DNA from: Phoronis australis
Lineage: Eukaryota > Phoronida > Phoronidae
DNA length: 64,000 nucleotides
Direction of reading: 5' to 3'
Assembly (NCBI GenBank): GCA_002633005.1
Contig: NMRA01000037.1
Span: forward strand, 281,399-345,398
The position numbers and the translations under genes were made by a program. Below, piece by piece: positions 36,201 through 51,200 of this stretch. The notes under the pieces are model-generated. The model saw only the letters and a list, made by a program, of their open reading frames with translations, had not been told where the DNA came from and did no database searches. Numbering within the stretch: position 1 is the stretch's first letter; every line of letters begins with the position of its first letter.

Positions 36201-39200
36201 GGGGAAGATGTAAGTCTTTGTAAACAGAACCCCCATTGCATGTGATTAGACGTGATGCATTTTAAACAAAAGGGAAATTGCCTCCCCATCCTCAAGAGGT
36301 CGCTAGTATCTTATCCCATGTCACAGCTTCTTGAAAGCCTCACATTCAATTATTACGAAAAAGTGCCACTTCTTGATTCTTTTCTCAAAATTCTATGAAA
36401 ATCACCAAAAACTGGTTGTTTACTGTGCAGTCTTTGAAAAACATGCTTGCAATAACTGGTAAAAATTTATTTTAAAAAGTTTCAACAATGAATTTTTTCC
36501 ATCTCTAAGTTAAGATGTCTCAAATTTGAGAAACCTGCAAAGTAGGCCCTTTGAAATCGAAACAATGACCATGGATTGCTTCGATCCCACATGTAACTTC
36601 GTAACAAAATGCATGTCTACAATTTGAAAAAAACCACGGTCTCCCATTTTCATATTAAAAAGGTACTTCTAGTTATTACGAATTCAAGCGAATGTCCCGT
36701 GTTAATAATTCTACTATTACTACGCCACACATTTATCATGTATGCAAGATACCGTTTTGACGCGGTGAAAGACTGAAAACAATAACGCACGCATGCTTGC
36801 TTGTACACATAATCAGTGATCAAGTGTAGTAACTTACCGTCCATATACCTTGAATTCGACGCTATTGAGGCCGGGAGGGGAGACTCTGGGGGGTATCCTA
36901 CAAAAGAAGATCACGGTGGTGCTTGTTACTACATAAGTCAGATGAAGTGTAACATGGTTAATGTACCACAGTACCCTGCTAATAATAGATCAAGGTAACT
37001 AGGCGGAAGACTAAAACTTCTTTGCATGCCATGCTAAATAAGAACAATGGTCCTTCACTAGAAATTCAAAAATTAAACTTAAAAATGCTATACTGAATTG
37101 TTCATTATCAAGAAATTGACATCAAATTGAAAAAGTTTCATTTGAGAACAAGGTTTTAGCAAATTAGTGGGCAGTAAAATTAATTCATGGAGTTATAATT
37201 AAAACGAATAGAACGTCAAAAAGAGTGGCGTAAAGAGCTGTCTGCACACAGTCATGTGATCTAAACATATTCAGGTTAGATAGAACAAAAACCAAACGTG
37301 ATTTTCCACAACTTGGCTCTGCTTGATTCACACGTCCAGGTCAGCCCAGTTAACTGTCAGCGACAAGTTATTCTTAATTGTGAGACAGAAATTGTCATCG
37401 CGAATCAATCAAATGTTATGGAGGGTTGACCGGGCTGACCTAGCATATACAAGGAGGCGTAGATCAGCTTCACCTATCAACCTTACCAGTGACGCTGGCA
37501 CAAAAGCCCTCTTCAAAGTTTGTAGTAAACTCGCTGTAGTTCTCAGGTACATTGGCAAGAGCCGATTTCTGCTGCTCAACATCTAAATAAATAACGAGAA
37601 GGTAATTAGGGAACTGCCGTCACTCATTAGCAATTAGGTTTAAAGTCGTGATTCCGAGAGAAAATAAGCAAAAACATGCAGGAAGTGTAATGGCATTGAC
37701 AGACACGTACCGGCAACTTTTCAAGATCTCGTCAACGTTTACCGTTATTTTCAAACAATGTCAAAATGTCTCTAAATTTGTGCGCAAGATTGCAAATGAA
37801 GTTCGAAGAAAGTTCGAGAAAGACTGAAGATTGGGTAGGGAAGCCCTACACCATTTCTCGGAGTTTAAGCATAAACATTTAGGTTGTCTAAAATAAGTTT
37901 TACTGTCAGACAGAAATCTCTGCTGTATGCCTCATCACAGGTAATAGAGTTATTATTGACTATGATGCTCATAAGAAATGTGAATGGAAAATTGTAATGA
38001 AATTTTAGACAGCGTTTTCAATTAACGCATCTCGATTCAAAAATATAAAAGATAAACATGTTTTCTGATCACAAATGACACAACAAACATGTAAATTGTC
38101 TAATTATGGATTCAAGATTTTTATCATATACAGTGACAAATGACGCTCTGTCTGAAACTAAGTTGGGAAATGGGAATGCTTATCACAAGAATAAATATCT
38201 CAATAACAAAAAGAAAAGAGAACTTTCATAACGTGACGAGTCGAAATGGAATGGATGCCGCACTTAAATAGATTATGTATTATAAACGTTATATATTACA
38301 CAGAGTAACAATGTTGACAATCTCCAAGGAAATTTTGATTTTAGAAAGACAGGTGATTGATGAAATTCGTCAACAAGAGTGACTGTTGCTATTAATCAAT
38401 AACTGATTACCTTTGAGTAATATCTCCAGATGCTCCCACAAGATATCTCCAATGTAGGGTGGAGCAAGTGCAAGGAACGCCTCTCGACCCATTTTGCACA
38501 GTTCCCTCCCCTTTGTACCAAATTTGGTAATGTCAACACCCTCAAGGCTGAACTCCCTGATGGCCCACTGCAGCCATTGGACAACATGAAGCTCACTCCA
38601 CTGAGTTGGATCTAAAACACAGACAGGATGAAAGGTTTACTTCCACTGAAACTTCAAGAGACCTTCAACAGCTGGAGGTAAAACTTGTGTCACAAGAGTC
38701 TTTCACGGTGCGATAAGCTCACACATAAGCAGATCTTACCAGGACCTGCAGTATGCATGAGCCATGGGAAGTCTTTCTAGAAATCTTAATGGCTCACAGA
38801 ACTTTGGTGAGGAATTCTCTCAACTTCCCAGAGTCACGAGACATGCAAAAACTGTTTACGGCAGAGCCTATCTGCATGTTTTTTGGCATGAAAACGGATA
38901 TTAAGCTGAAAGTTCCTAGTAGCAATATGACCAGTGAGTATCTGAACCACTACAAGTTTTAAAATGTACACAAAATTAGTGTGACAATGGTTTCCATTTT
39001 AAAAATTATGCAGCGCTCTCAGCTTTATTAATACAGTTTTAGTATATGTTGGATGTAACCCTTCTTTCTTACAAGTATCATTGAACACACGACTTGACTT
39101 CCATTTTTCCAACATGTACTACTAAAGATCACTTCCAATTCCAAATAGTCCACGGAAATAAAATCTACAGTGTTGAAAAAGTGGATAACACCTGCATAAA

Positions 39201-42200
39201 TCATACCAAGGCAGAATTTTTTTATTTCTAATTTTACTCCCACCTTAGATGGTCTATGATGATCAAAGTAGCGGTCTATGATGATCAAAGTACCGTGTAA
39301 ATATGTTCCAGTAAACTATGTCATCATATCATGATGTGGATTGTTTATTTGTTTGTCATAATGTGCTTGGGACAAATCTTGCGACATCTCACTCTAGATG
39401 ACGGACAGACAATGAATACTACTACATAAAAAACTGGCCACTGAACTAGAAAAAAGAAAGACAAGTCCCGTGTTACTTTTACCTGAAATAAAGTACCTCG
39501 TAGCAAAATGGAAAAAATGTTTTATTTCTTAACCAAAATGCTGTTTATCAGTTAGCTTCATCAGAAACATCGCATTTCAGTCCAGTAAATTGAAATAAAA
39601 TGGATTAAAAACATCTTAAGGCAGCAATATTAGCCGCTAACAGAAACTGTCTGCATCATCTGAATTCACTTAACACTGGCATTAGAACGGTGACCCTGAG
39701 CCCCACTCGTGTTCATCTTGGCTGTCAATTTTTTTTCATAATAAAACCACTAAGAGCTGAGGGCATTAATTCTTACCCATTGCCGTTGGTCGGGGCTTAG
39801 CTCTCCGCGGTTTGCCATGACCACACATACTTTGAGAAAAATCAATTAGCCATTTCCAAACTCTGAATCCAGAGGTTTGTAAATACCCCAGAATTCCCAA
39901 GCAGTAGGTTGCACCCACCTGACTGGTCTCAAGCTTGGTGAAACCCACACTAACTGGGTGGGTTGAAAAAATCACTGTAATGACTGCCCTTGTAGCTTTA
40001 CCACGCTATATTCAGAGGTGTTCATGTGGTCAAATGCTGGTGCAGAAGAGGACAAATGACAGCACATGCCAATCAATGACAAACTAAGGTAACCAGATTT
40101 CCTTTATTTAAAGCACTAAATATCAGAAATAAAGATTTTTTAGACTATTTGGAGGACGAGTTTACAGAAATCTCTCAGAAAAGAGAGGGAGAAGGAAAAT
40201 CTTGTGAGGCAGATTCATTATCGTCTACATCCTTGTAAAACAAAAGTTTTGTCCTTGCCTGGCAGCTAGCTAGCTGTATGAGTGAATATCCAAATGCAAC
40301 TAGAAACCGATGTGCGTAAAAAATTGGCAATTTAAGCAAAGCTCGCTTTCCCAGTTCACCACAACTCTATCTACGGCCCTCTCACCACATGTATCACTCA
40401 GCCGTGCAGACGTTTTTGTGACAACAAAATTCAATTGACATCTATCTAGTTCATTACCATCGTAAGAAAAGACAAACATCGATTTCAAACATTACGGTGG
40501 CAACAAGCACAGGCACAGTTTGCTCAATTTTAGGTTGCCTTGGGTAATGTCATAATTGTCAAAAGATAGTGAAAATTCGCTGAAGCAAAATTTGCTCAGA
40601 ATTTTAGTTCACTGATAACAAAATACTCAAATGTACCAATGAAGTGAAACCATTTCTGGTAATTTGTTGTAAACTGTGTGAAAACTTGTAAAAAGGGAAA
40701 TGCAAAGTGAAGAATCTGGTAAGAAAGAAATTGGCCAACAGATGGCAGTCATCTCATGGCACACATAATAATTCCACAAACAGTAGAATAAAGGAATAAT
40801 GTCATTGATTTTATACTAGCAACAAAATTTATTTTTCCAAGAAATATTGTATTTTTTAAGTCATTCATTTGGTGTCAGATTTTGCCACTTTTAACCCGCA
40901 CTGACCAAAAGCTGTATTATGCAGTTTTGGACCAAAGCTAATTCCATCCCACAACACAACACACCAACATAAGATAGCAAGCAAACAACAATCTCACAAT
41001 TGTTAACAAAACTTTTCATACTATCTTAACCTGTCCAAAAACATGAATGATACAGTGGCCATTTCAAAAAACAAGACATTTGATTTTTCGCAGTAAAACA
41101 CAATTGTGACGAGATTATCGCAGAACGGTAGTGGGGTGAGACTCCTCACATAAACACAAATAGGCGTCTATTGATTATAGAACTACAATGCCGTTGACTA
41201 AATATTTACCTTTGGGTATATGGAACCTGTCCTGATCTTTCTCGAAGCTTTTGAAACTGTCAATGAGTGCTTGGGACATCTTTTGGTTTGTACCCGGTGT
41301 GAGCGGTGGGACCTGAGCTGAGGGAAGGTCTGCAGAAGAAACACAGGCAACTAAATAAATCGTGGAAATACAGAATAAATAATGGTTCATACAAACATTT
41401 GACAGTCAGATTTCAGGCCTTTTAAGGGCCTTTTCATGACTTTTTAATATGAGTGTGCAAAAGCACTCGCAGTTGCACATTTATCTGCGTCTTTACCAGA
41501 TGAACCAACAGTGCACAGCAGCGTTGGAAAAGAGCCTTTGTTCAACTTTTTCTACTTAAACAGATGACAATTTATTTACAAACAGGTGACATTTTTTCAA
41601 TTGCAAGGAGTGCCAAACGGTGTTCCCTACACCTGAAAACCCAACTGTATCGGGAAGAGAGACCATTCAAATGTGACACAATGGTCGACAAACAGATTAC
41701 CGTGTCGTGTCGCACGAATCCTCTATAAACCCCCGCACGGCGACATATTATATAAGTTGTAGAGAAGACTAGATGGGATACACGACAGGTAAATTGCAAC
41801 AGGATTTCCAAAACAGATACAATTCAGTTGAAAAATGCAAGCATCTAGATTTTCGTACACTAGGATTCTTAAGGGGCAAAAAATCCAAACATGGCTCAAA
41901 CTGTTTGGGTTAATGCTTTCACCAGTAACCTTCTTTTTGACAACGGCACTTGATGAACATGTCACCATTATATTCCGTCAAAAGAATAAGAATGAAGTGT
42001 ACTAAGTACTATTGTGCAACCCTGTTTCAATCATTCGTCTTTTTATCAACTCTAGGGCAAAAAAGTTCACGCAGGGTTTTCAAATGTAGTTCAAGGCCAT
42101 TCAGTTATGACCCAGTTCCATGTTTGAGAACATGTAACTAGAACTCTGTTTCAACAAAAGTACTGGTGTACGTCACCACCTCCACATTGTCGTGTTATGA

Positions 42201-45200
42201 CTTCCTTGAGTCGCTAAGTCCTTATCATTGATAAATATCGCTTAAGAATGTATCCCCAATATCCTTCATCCAACCATTCAGAAAATCGTACAAGCAGAAC
42301 ATTAATTATGACCTATATAAACTGGAAGTGAAACTAATGATATCACCAGTTTCTGTTTACATGTCCACTGACCCCATTTATGTATAAAAATGGGTGCAGC
42401 AGTGCGGAATCAAGTTCGAGATGATGAAATATCACACAGGCAAAGAGTAACATACACGTAACTGTGATCAGAGTGCAAACTGTAATTTATGCATGGCAGT
42501 AGGAATTGTTCACCCTAATTCGTTAATTAATTATGGGGGGAGCTCAAACTGAATTCATAACGACCTCTCTGTTCTTGCAAAACTACCACTTTTGTCTTCA
42601 GACTGGAGGCATATGGAACTGCTAAAAACCCTGGTGTTCACAGCATAAAAACCAGAAGTGGGTCAGTTGAGAAAGATGGCAAGCGTAAAAAACCAGTTAG
42701 AGTTCTGTTACATCTCTGAGGTTACATTAGCAACTGGTACTGGCTTTTAGCCAAATTTATCTCACACACAGACATTAACCAGCCATAAAACAACAACAGA
42801 CTTGTGGTTTGTTATGGTTTTGACAACCACTGTAAATTTTATGAATGAAGGGAAACTGAGTGGGCGATGAATGAATGAGTCATTTTCCATACATGGTAAT
42901 GATATGCTTTCTAAATTATCCAATCAAATCACGGCAACAGGGACATTCATGTATTCTTGCTCACTGCCAACTATCTGGGATGTAATCTCCACATCTCAAC
43001 CTAAATCAACACTTGTATAGAATCGGATAGGAAAGTCAGCAAATTAGCGCTGAATGAAATCTTTGTCAACTTGAAATACAAAAAGAACTGCAAACAAATT
43101 TACCAAAGACACGTTTGTGTGCTTAGCACTACATTCTCCAGCGTATGAACCTATTTGTTTCAACAAGGTTGTGATACAGTCACTCATACCCTGGAAAAAA
43201 CACAAGCGCAACAGAGCCTGCAAACTTCTGCAAAGACAGTTGAACTGCAAACCTGAATAGGGATGCACTTTGGGAATAGTCACACAGGTCATGTCAACAT
43301 TTTTACACAATACAAACATACACATATTGCATAAGTTGTCTGAGCCCTTCATTTAAGAGTGGCTTGGTTTCTGAGTTCCAGCTTGCACAACCTTTTGTAT
43401 TCACTGTGCCTTACATTTTGGAAATTAGATACATGCTGTGCGGAACAACCAACATTGTGTGAGATTTACAACCCTTGAGCACTTCAGATGGTGTTGGGTT
43501 CAATTTCTATTTAAAGTTGTAATGGAATCTAATATTTTGGGGTAAGGCTTGATTTAGTGTCCCAATCACAGAGTAAAGTCTATTGTCAGCACTCTACATA
43601 TGAATCTTTCACAACCTTGACTACAAGAGGTCACAACCTATATAGTTAACCATGAAATGGTTTACTAATACAGTCAGTTGGTTTGGATGGGGACTGGCCC
43701 AGTCAACATAAAAGTTGGACGCTCATTAAAATAAATCAACGACTTTACCATCTGGTCTTAATGAGTTCTACAACGACCAAATCTAAACTCCATGACTGAG
43801 CATGGCAACCATGTAGAGTGAACAAAATGCTTACACACCACTGAAAAAAGCAAACATGCGGTAATGCAGTAAATGCACCTTCAGCTCCTTGGCAAGAGTC
43901 CTAAAACCTGACAACTTAGTATTAGGAGGCCTACTTCTGACATAGCACTCAGCGTTACACATTATTCATTGATGCAAATTGGGAAAATTTAATCATTTTT
44001 AATTTGTAATAGATTTAGCAGCATTTGGGACACTTTGTCAAGCAGGACTGGCAAAACAGGGTGTCCAAACAGCACACACACACAGAAGACATTGAAACAG
44101 GGTGTCCAAACAGCACCCACACAAGACATACACATTGTTGGCTTGGCCCAACTAAAATATCCAAATGACAGGATTCCGTTTCCGTTAACAAGAACAAAGA
44201 AACCTCAAGAAAACGCTTCAGAGTTTATGGGGGTTGGCCAACCATAAAATTGTGAATTGGCAAATGGTGCTTGCAGGCCTGAGACTTGAACTGGTAACTG
44301 AAGATTGAATTCCCTCATGATAAGTGTTAAAGGAATATTGTGAGACTTGATTCAGTGAGAGTGAAAGGCCTAATGCAATTATTGTTATTAGTCGCTTAAA
44401 GACTGCAAAATACAGCTTTAATGAATTTCTTTGTATTAACTTAATTCAAGATATGATCTGCGCTGTTTACAACCACAATGCTATTATGATTTAAGAATAT
44501 TTTAATCAAGAAAAACCACACGGGAACATCACCTCATACGACATTTCGTTTACTCTGACAAAAATATTCTCAAAACGACTACACCCCAAAGGAGCAGATA
44601 TTCTTCTTTTAAACAAAAGTTATACGCATATTTGACCAACAAAAACCACACGCATAAACAGTTCACAAAAGAAACTATTGATGCATCAAGGTACTATCTC
44701 AATCGTGATGTGATGTCACACCTGGTATGAACATCAAAACTGCCGCTGCACTGAGTGACCCCTGTTTAGCTCAGCTGACTGCCCTAAATATTATTGTTGA
44801 GAACTTACACAACTCCAACCATACAAAATATCCCTGGTGCCAAGACCAACTGCGCAATACCAAAAAATTAAACTTCAATGGAAACTATGCATTTGGACAT
44901 CACCATCTCACGACAAGAGAAAATTCAGTGAATGAAGGCAACATTTTATGTCATAAATTTTATCTTTGGCATTAGAAATCAAAACTTGTAGACATCAAAT
45001 GTACAAAATCGTGGTTTCAATGAGGCTTCCCAAACTAAGAACACCAGAAGTTATGTAGAATGCCTGGAGCTTCATTTTGAATGATCGCTTAAATTAAAAT
45101 TGCGCTGACATCAATTACTCTTACCATTTCCATGACGAAGTTTTCCACACTTGACTAATTTAAAGCCAAACTTTTTAGACAGTTGAGCTAAGGTAATTCC

Positions 45201-48200
45201 AGTACGCTTGTAAAATCGTCCGTGTTCAAAGCTTAACCGCTTGTGAATCTGGCATGACGCCATCACTCTACACTTTGTCTTCGCAATATGTATCTTACAT
45301 TTCCCACATTTTTCCATTACCGGCATCCTCTGACAGACCGAAATGAAATAACGAAATGACGGAATAACACACTTTCCAGTCCTGCGAATGATGCGCTGTA
45401 AACATGGTGCCACTGTTGTCACTGTGGTCACAAAAATGCTGTTATCTTCCACTCAAGTCACTGCAGACAAGTTTCACAAACTTTTCGCAAATTTTCGTAG
45501 AATATGTCTCCCCACAAGGGCCGCTACATTACAATCTGTGCATTACTAGAGATGGCCATTAAACACAGGACTGCAGACTGTGAACCAGTACACAGGGTTC
45601 TGGGTTAGGCAGAGAGTAACAGGTGCTGATAACCACGGCAGATTTATGAATGAACCTCAGCAGGCCCAGCCAGATAAGCTAACAAACAGACATGCAGTTT
45701 ATGAATGAACACATGCATGATAGGGTTTCAGATGTGGCCAATGAGAAACCATGTCAGAAATTGGAGGGTTTGAAACCAACTATGTCCCTCAGGAGGAGTC
45801 AAGGAATAAATTGATGAATGTGTATTCCATAGAAGGGACAAAATAAACCTATTTTTAGTTTAGCAATAACATACAATAAGGCAGAATGGGTTTGGGTTTT
45901 GCCAAATTTCTAACCAGTACGTGCATAATAAAGTCTTCTAAGAATACAAATTTCGTTATTAGCATCGCGTATCATAGGACGACGCAGGGTAAATATTTCA
46001 ATATCTGCGGATGTGTTACTAAACCTGGATGAAAAAATACACGGATTTGGCGACTGTCTTTGTTTGAAGCTGAAGAAAGTTTCCTTTTCCAAAACATTAC
46101 ATAATTTTTACAAGTTTGCAAATGTCAACGAATAAGAGGCTATAAATAAAATTATGGCATATAGAATTAGTGACACAATAAAGGAGTTACAACTTTCCTT
46201 ATTCGTTGATGACTTGTGGTCAGACTTTTGACAGATTTATGCGCCTAGTTCATGCTACGACTTACAAGTATCCTAACAAATAAACTTTCACTTAAGTTTA
46301 ATGAATATCATTAGATTTTGTGAGAAACAACTATTAATGCCCCATGAACCTTTGTAAAAACAAGTCTAATGTGATCAATAGTCAATTGTTTAAGCAACTT
46401 CATTCATAACCTGTCAAGATTCAATAGAGCATTAGATGGCAAGAGCTGGCTATGTGTTTGGGGGAAATATTTATTGATTAAACATCAGAAAATGTGAATG
46501 AAGTATCGATTGACGTTGGCAAAGCAGCACGTGACAATGGAGTCACTTGTTAGCTTGTCGCCTGTTATGACAACTTGGCTAATACTTCTATTGATATCTG
46601 GTAGAAACAAAAACAGTTGAAATTGTGAATGAGATTAACCTGTCATTAATGGCTTTTATCCTGTATCACGCAGGTTCATCAGAGGATGTCTCAATGTAAA
46701 CTAATGACTCTTTGGTAAGAGGAATTGATTTTAAAAGAGGGAATTACGAAAGGTAGGAGTTGAACAAGGTAGCGGAAACAAAGGAGAAAAATTACAATCC
46801 AGACGGTAAAATTCAAGACAGCAAATTTAGAGTAGTTAAAATTTTCTTAATTTCAATGCCTAAAATATATGTTGTCTTATATTGGAACTATTTATCATCA
46901 TGCGACAGGAGATGAATGCATCTTTACTTCTACACTAGCTATGGTAAAATCTCACCAATTTCAGACAAAAATAATTGCCAAAATTGGTCTTTTTTCATTT
47001 TTCGAATGCTTCTAATATTGTTTTGAATGTCCACAGTTGCTGGAAACATTGTCAGAAGTTAGCTATGACACAGACATTTATAATGCAATAGCAGCTATTT
47101 GGTGCTACTTATCTTTTATTAAAAAAATGAAAACATAAATTTCACCTGTCCGCCATCTTGTCTCCAAAACTGGTGAGATTTCACCGTAACTATCTCCGTA
47201 TACTGATCACCAGCAATAGGCCGGCAGTGTAAAAAACGGGAAACAGGAAAGATGGACAGCTCAAGATGACATTGATATTAAGACCTAACGAACATAATAA
47301 CTTACTCTAATTTATAGGAAGGCGAATTCCGCTCGAGCAACAGCCCTTTTCCTGCTTCCCCTGTGAACACCAAATGACGGACAAACTGTCGAGTTGAAAG
47401 CTTCAACAACTGTCCAAAACTGGATTTCAGACAACAGAACTGGACAGTCACGTATCCAGTGAACTGATTGGATATTCGACCGATCTAGAAATACAGCTCT
47501 ACTGGTCCATTGAAAGTTATGGAATTAATATCGAGAATACAAACAAATTTTTTAATGAACCACATTGTCTGTTGACTTCAGTTTCATTGGGCCTCGCAAC
47601 ATGAATTCGCATACGGCTAATACCAAGTGAAAACCATGGTGTTTAAAGTTTTGGGAACAGATGATCTAGAGAGATAAGAAATCTGAAGACACAAGATATA
47701 ATTTCTAATGGGACAAGTCATGACTTTCTTATCAACAAACCACAGACATGGGGTGTCAGTTTGAACTCTCACTCTTTCCTTGGCAGATTAGTCAGGTTTT
47801 TACCACACCTAGTTCTAATTAGACCCCCAGAAGCAATTAACACATTATGGCGGCAAAATTAAACAAGAATGGGAAATCCACGTTGGTAACCATCCTCCTA
47901 TTCATTTCAATCAACACTTCAGCAAACCAAGCAAATGAAGATGTACAATTGGCAAGACGCCAAGTAACAACACGGTGACAAACATTATATAGATAATTTT
48001 CTGTCCAGTGACAGCCAGTCATTCTAAGCACTTTTGCCCAGAGCATCAAATTCGACACACTCTAAATGATGTCATTCTTTCAGCCCAACCAGTAAAAGGC
48101 TTGAAGCAACAATTAAAGTAATATATTCATGGTAGATTGATCAGGGCATAATCACCTAGAACAAGTGATATTATTAAGTCCTAAACAATATTTTTTAACT

Positions 48201-51200
48201 GATTGCAATACAATCCAAAGTACTGTTTATATTGGCTTGACTAAACCACTAAATATTAAACTAAAAATAAACTGAAGCAATCAAAAGGGCTGGCAATGAA
48301 ATCATACAGAACCAAATACCGCTAATGATGGTTTTATGGGTTATTTAGAACAATACATGCAAGTTTCAAAAAGTCTCTAACTTCACCAGATGCTTAGTAA
48401 AGCCAGTACTACTGTTAAGTACTTTTCTATTAAGACATTCAGATTTACATAAAGCAGGAAGTGAAGAAAATTAAACTGGAGAAAATTACCATTTATTCGC
48501 ATCAAACCAAGCTAGCACTGCGTGCATAGTTACAAGACAAAGAAATTATTACTAATGTAAAGAAGATTGACAAACAGCCTGTTTTCTTAACACTGTGACC
48601 AAATCAGGAAATTGGTGCTATAAACAAAAGATTAGATTTTAAACAGTAAACAAAAGCTGGGAATTACGCAGGAGATATCCTGACTTAGGGATAGGATAAG
48701 CCTATCAATATGAGTGTCCTCTTATCATCCAAGTTGTCACCAATAAGGAACACATGAGGTGTCGCTAAACAATCAGCCCTTTGTGGATCAAGTGCCTAAG
48801 TACAGTGAACTGAATCAAAACAAAGATGGCTGTTTGTTTAGAGTTGCCCTTGTATCCTGTTGACTGCCATGTTGATGCGCAATGCAACCGATTATAGACC
48901 TCCTAGATGATAGATGGATTGGGTCACATAAGTTGGCAGGCGGAGGGTTTTGTGAATGAACACTGTACATTGACCCTCTGTGCGATAGATGGGAAACGAA
49001 ATTAGCTTACATGCGACTATTTGTGCACTTAAAATATCAGAGGCAATGCAGAAACACATCTCATAATTCTCCATAACGGAAATGACAGACATGACTATGA
49101 AAACAAACAAAAAGCAAAGGCAAATAGTGGTTGGATAAATGTCCTCCATCCATCACTTGTTGCAGGACACATGTGTTTAATAAAGCAACCCAATAAAAAA
49201 GCCAGCATGAAGTTAACCTTTGACCCAGGAGCTGTCAAGCATGATTCCTGGCAGGATGTTTAGTTTGGATAGAAATTGGGCATGACTTATGACTGAAGCA
49301 TAAAAAGAACATGTCCTGTGAAAAACCAGGCCTTCTTCCAAGCACTTTTTGAAAATAGTAAACAAACACAAAGCCAGATGAGGACTTAGTGTGATTACAT
49401 TTTGGCCTATAAAACTCTCACACTGTCCTTCAGTAAACATATTAACAAGATAGCAAAAAGGCTAAAAACTTCATTTTCGTTACAATATGACTATTGTTTT
49501 TGGAGCTGCACCCCAGGACTTGATAACAGTTCCGGCAAGCAACGAATGCTTTCATTTCTGTGAAGCGAAATTGTCCAGGAGATGGGTGTTTTTTACCCGG
49601 CACTGTTAATTAATTAACTCAAGACATTTCAAATTACTGAAGGTCAGATTATCTTGGGGTCTTGTTCTGTTACCACGGTGACCGGTCATTACCCAAGACC
49701 AGCTTATAACCATCAAGCAGACAGAGGCTTAGACATCAAGAACAAGCCCATTTAATAAGTAGACTGGATCAAGTCCAAAAACCTTGCCACCATAAACAAG
49801 AAAAACCTGGCTGTTATGCTGAAGTCATAAACAGCTGATGCAAATGTCAAACAGAGATAGTGGATTTTAGGCATTAGGGAGTAGGTGGCTGTAACAATAA
49901 GTCATCCATGGGCTGGGGCACAAACATGATACATGCTTGTGGCTGAGAGAGTACAACAAATGCACAACCACACAGTCCAAAAACTGAAAGGTTTATCCAT
50001 ATTGCAAGGCCTTTGGAATTGGATGTGTAGGGCAAATTGGATTATAACTAATGCCGCCTCCTTTCTACATGTTGTAAACAGATGTCTACCTCCAACTTGA
50101 ATGCAAGATGTGGAAATTAACTTCCAGAAGCTTTGCTTGAAACAATTGTCGCCCTCCTTTAGATCTGACAAACTACACTGGTGCAGAATGTCTTTTGGGA
50201 TTATTTCTTTGCAGTTGCTGCGGATCTCGTGTCTTTAAAACTAATTTCATTGTAAAAAACATGGCTGCCGCATCACAACATGGCTACACCAAGAAATAAC
50301 CCATTTTTTCCACGCTCTGTAGCCAAGCAACCCAATAAAAGAACATGCCTCTTACATTAAACGGAACAGGCAAAAATCAAAGCTGGAATCCGGCCATTAA
50401 AGCAGATAGTGAATAGGGCATTCTAAACAACAGGCCAACTGAATCAACTACAAATCTTTGAAAAAAAAACCTGTCTCGACTGATACTTATTGATTTTTTA
50501 CACTTCAGTCAAGAGTTTACTGAGTAGCTTTTGAGCAAAGTGGCAGATTAACATATCTTTGTATCTGCAAAGCTTAGAGTTTACAAAAAAATGTGGCAAA
50601 ATCAGTAATTTCTGTGGAAAAAGGTTTCTCAAATTTCAAAATAATACCATGAACATTGAAATTTTATTAACGTCAAAAAATAAAATGAAAGAATTTTACT
50701 TTGTGAAGGAGCAGCCATTGTACACAGCTGTTTCCATAACAATGAAGTTCTGACGATTCTTAAATATAGCGAGTAATTAAAAACAGCAATTTCGGCAATT
50801 AATTGTTTATGTTGAAAATCAATGAAGCTTTATATAAAGACAGGAAGAAAGCATAAGTCTAAACTTACAAAAATGTCACATGTACGTAACAACATTAAAT
50901 AAGTATTAGAAAGTTTTTGTAATGAAAATACTCATTTTATGACTTTTAGTAAAACAGGAGAAAACCGTTTTTTAAAATCTGGATTACATGAACTACAAAC
51001 CGATGTCACTGGCAGAAATAGGTCTTTTTGTACTGCATACTTGAGGGGGTTTGACACAATTTCAACTTATTTAACTATTTGGTGTTGCAGACTTTGTTTA
51101 CTACTAATTTTTTAACCATTTATTGGGAATTAACCATTTGACAATACAATATATTGTGGTTGCAAAAACATGACGCTGCAAAAATATGAAACAAAAACTA

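Noticed and set aside
45327-45452. Extending the alternative ETS1 exon to a start at 45452
   Set aside because: That codon is GTG, preceded by an in-frame stop; the first ATG in frame is at 45326.
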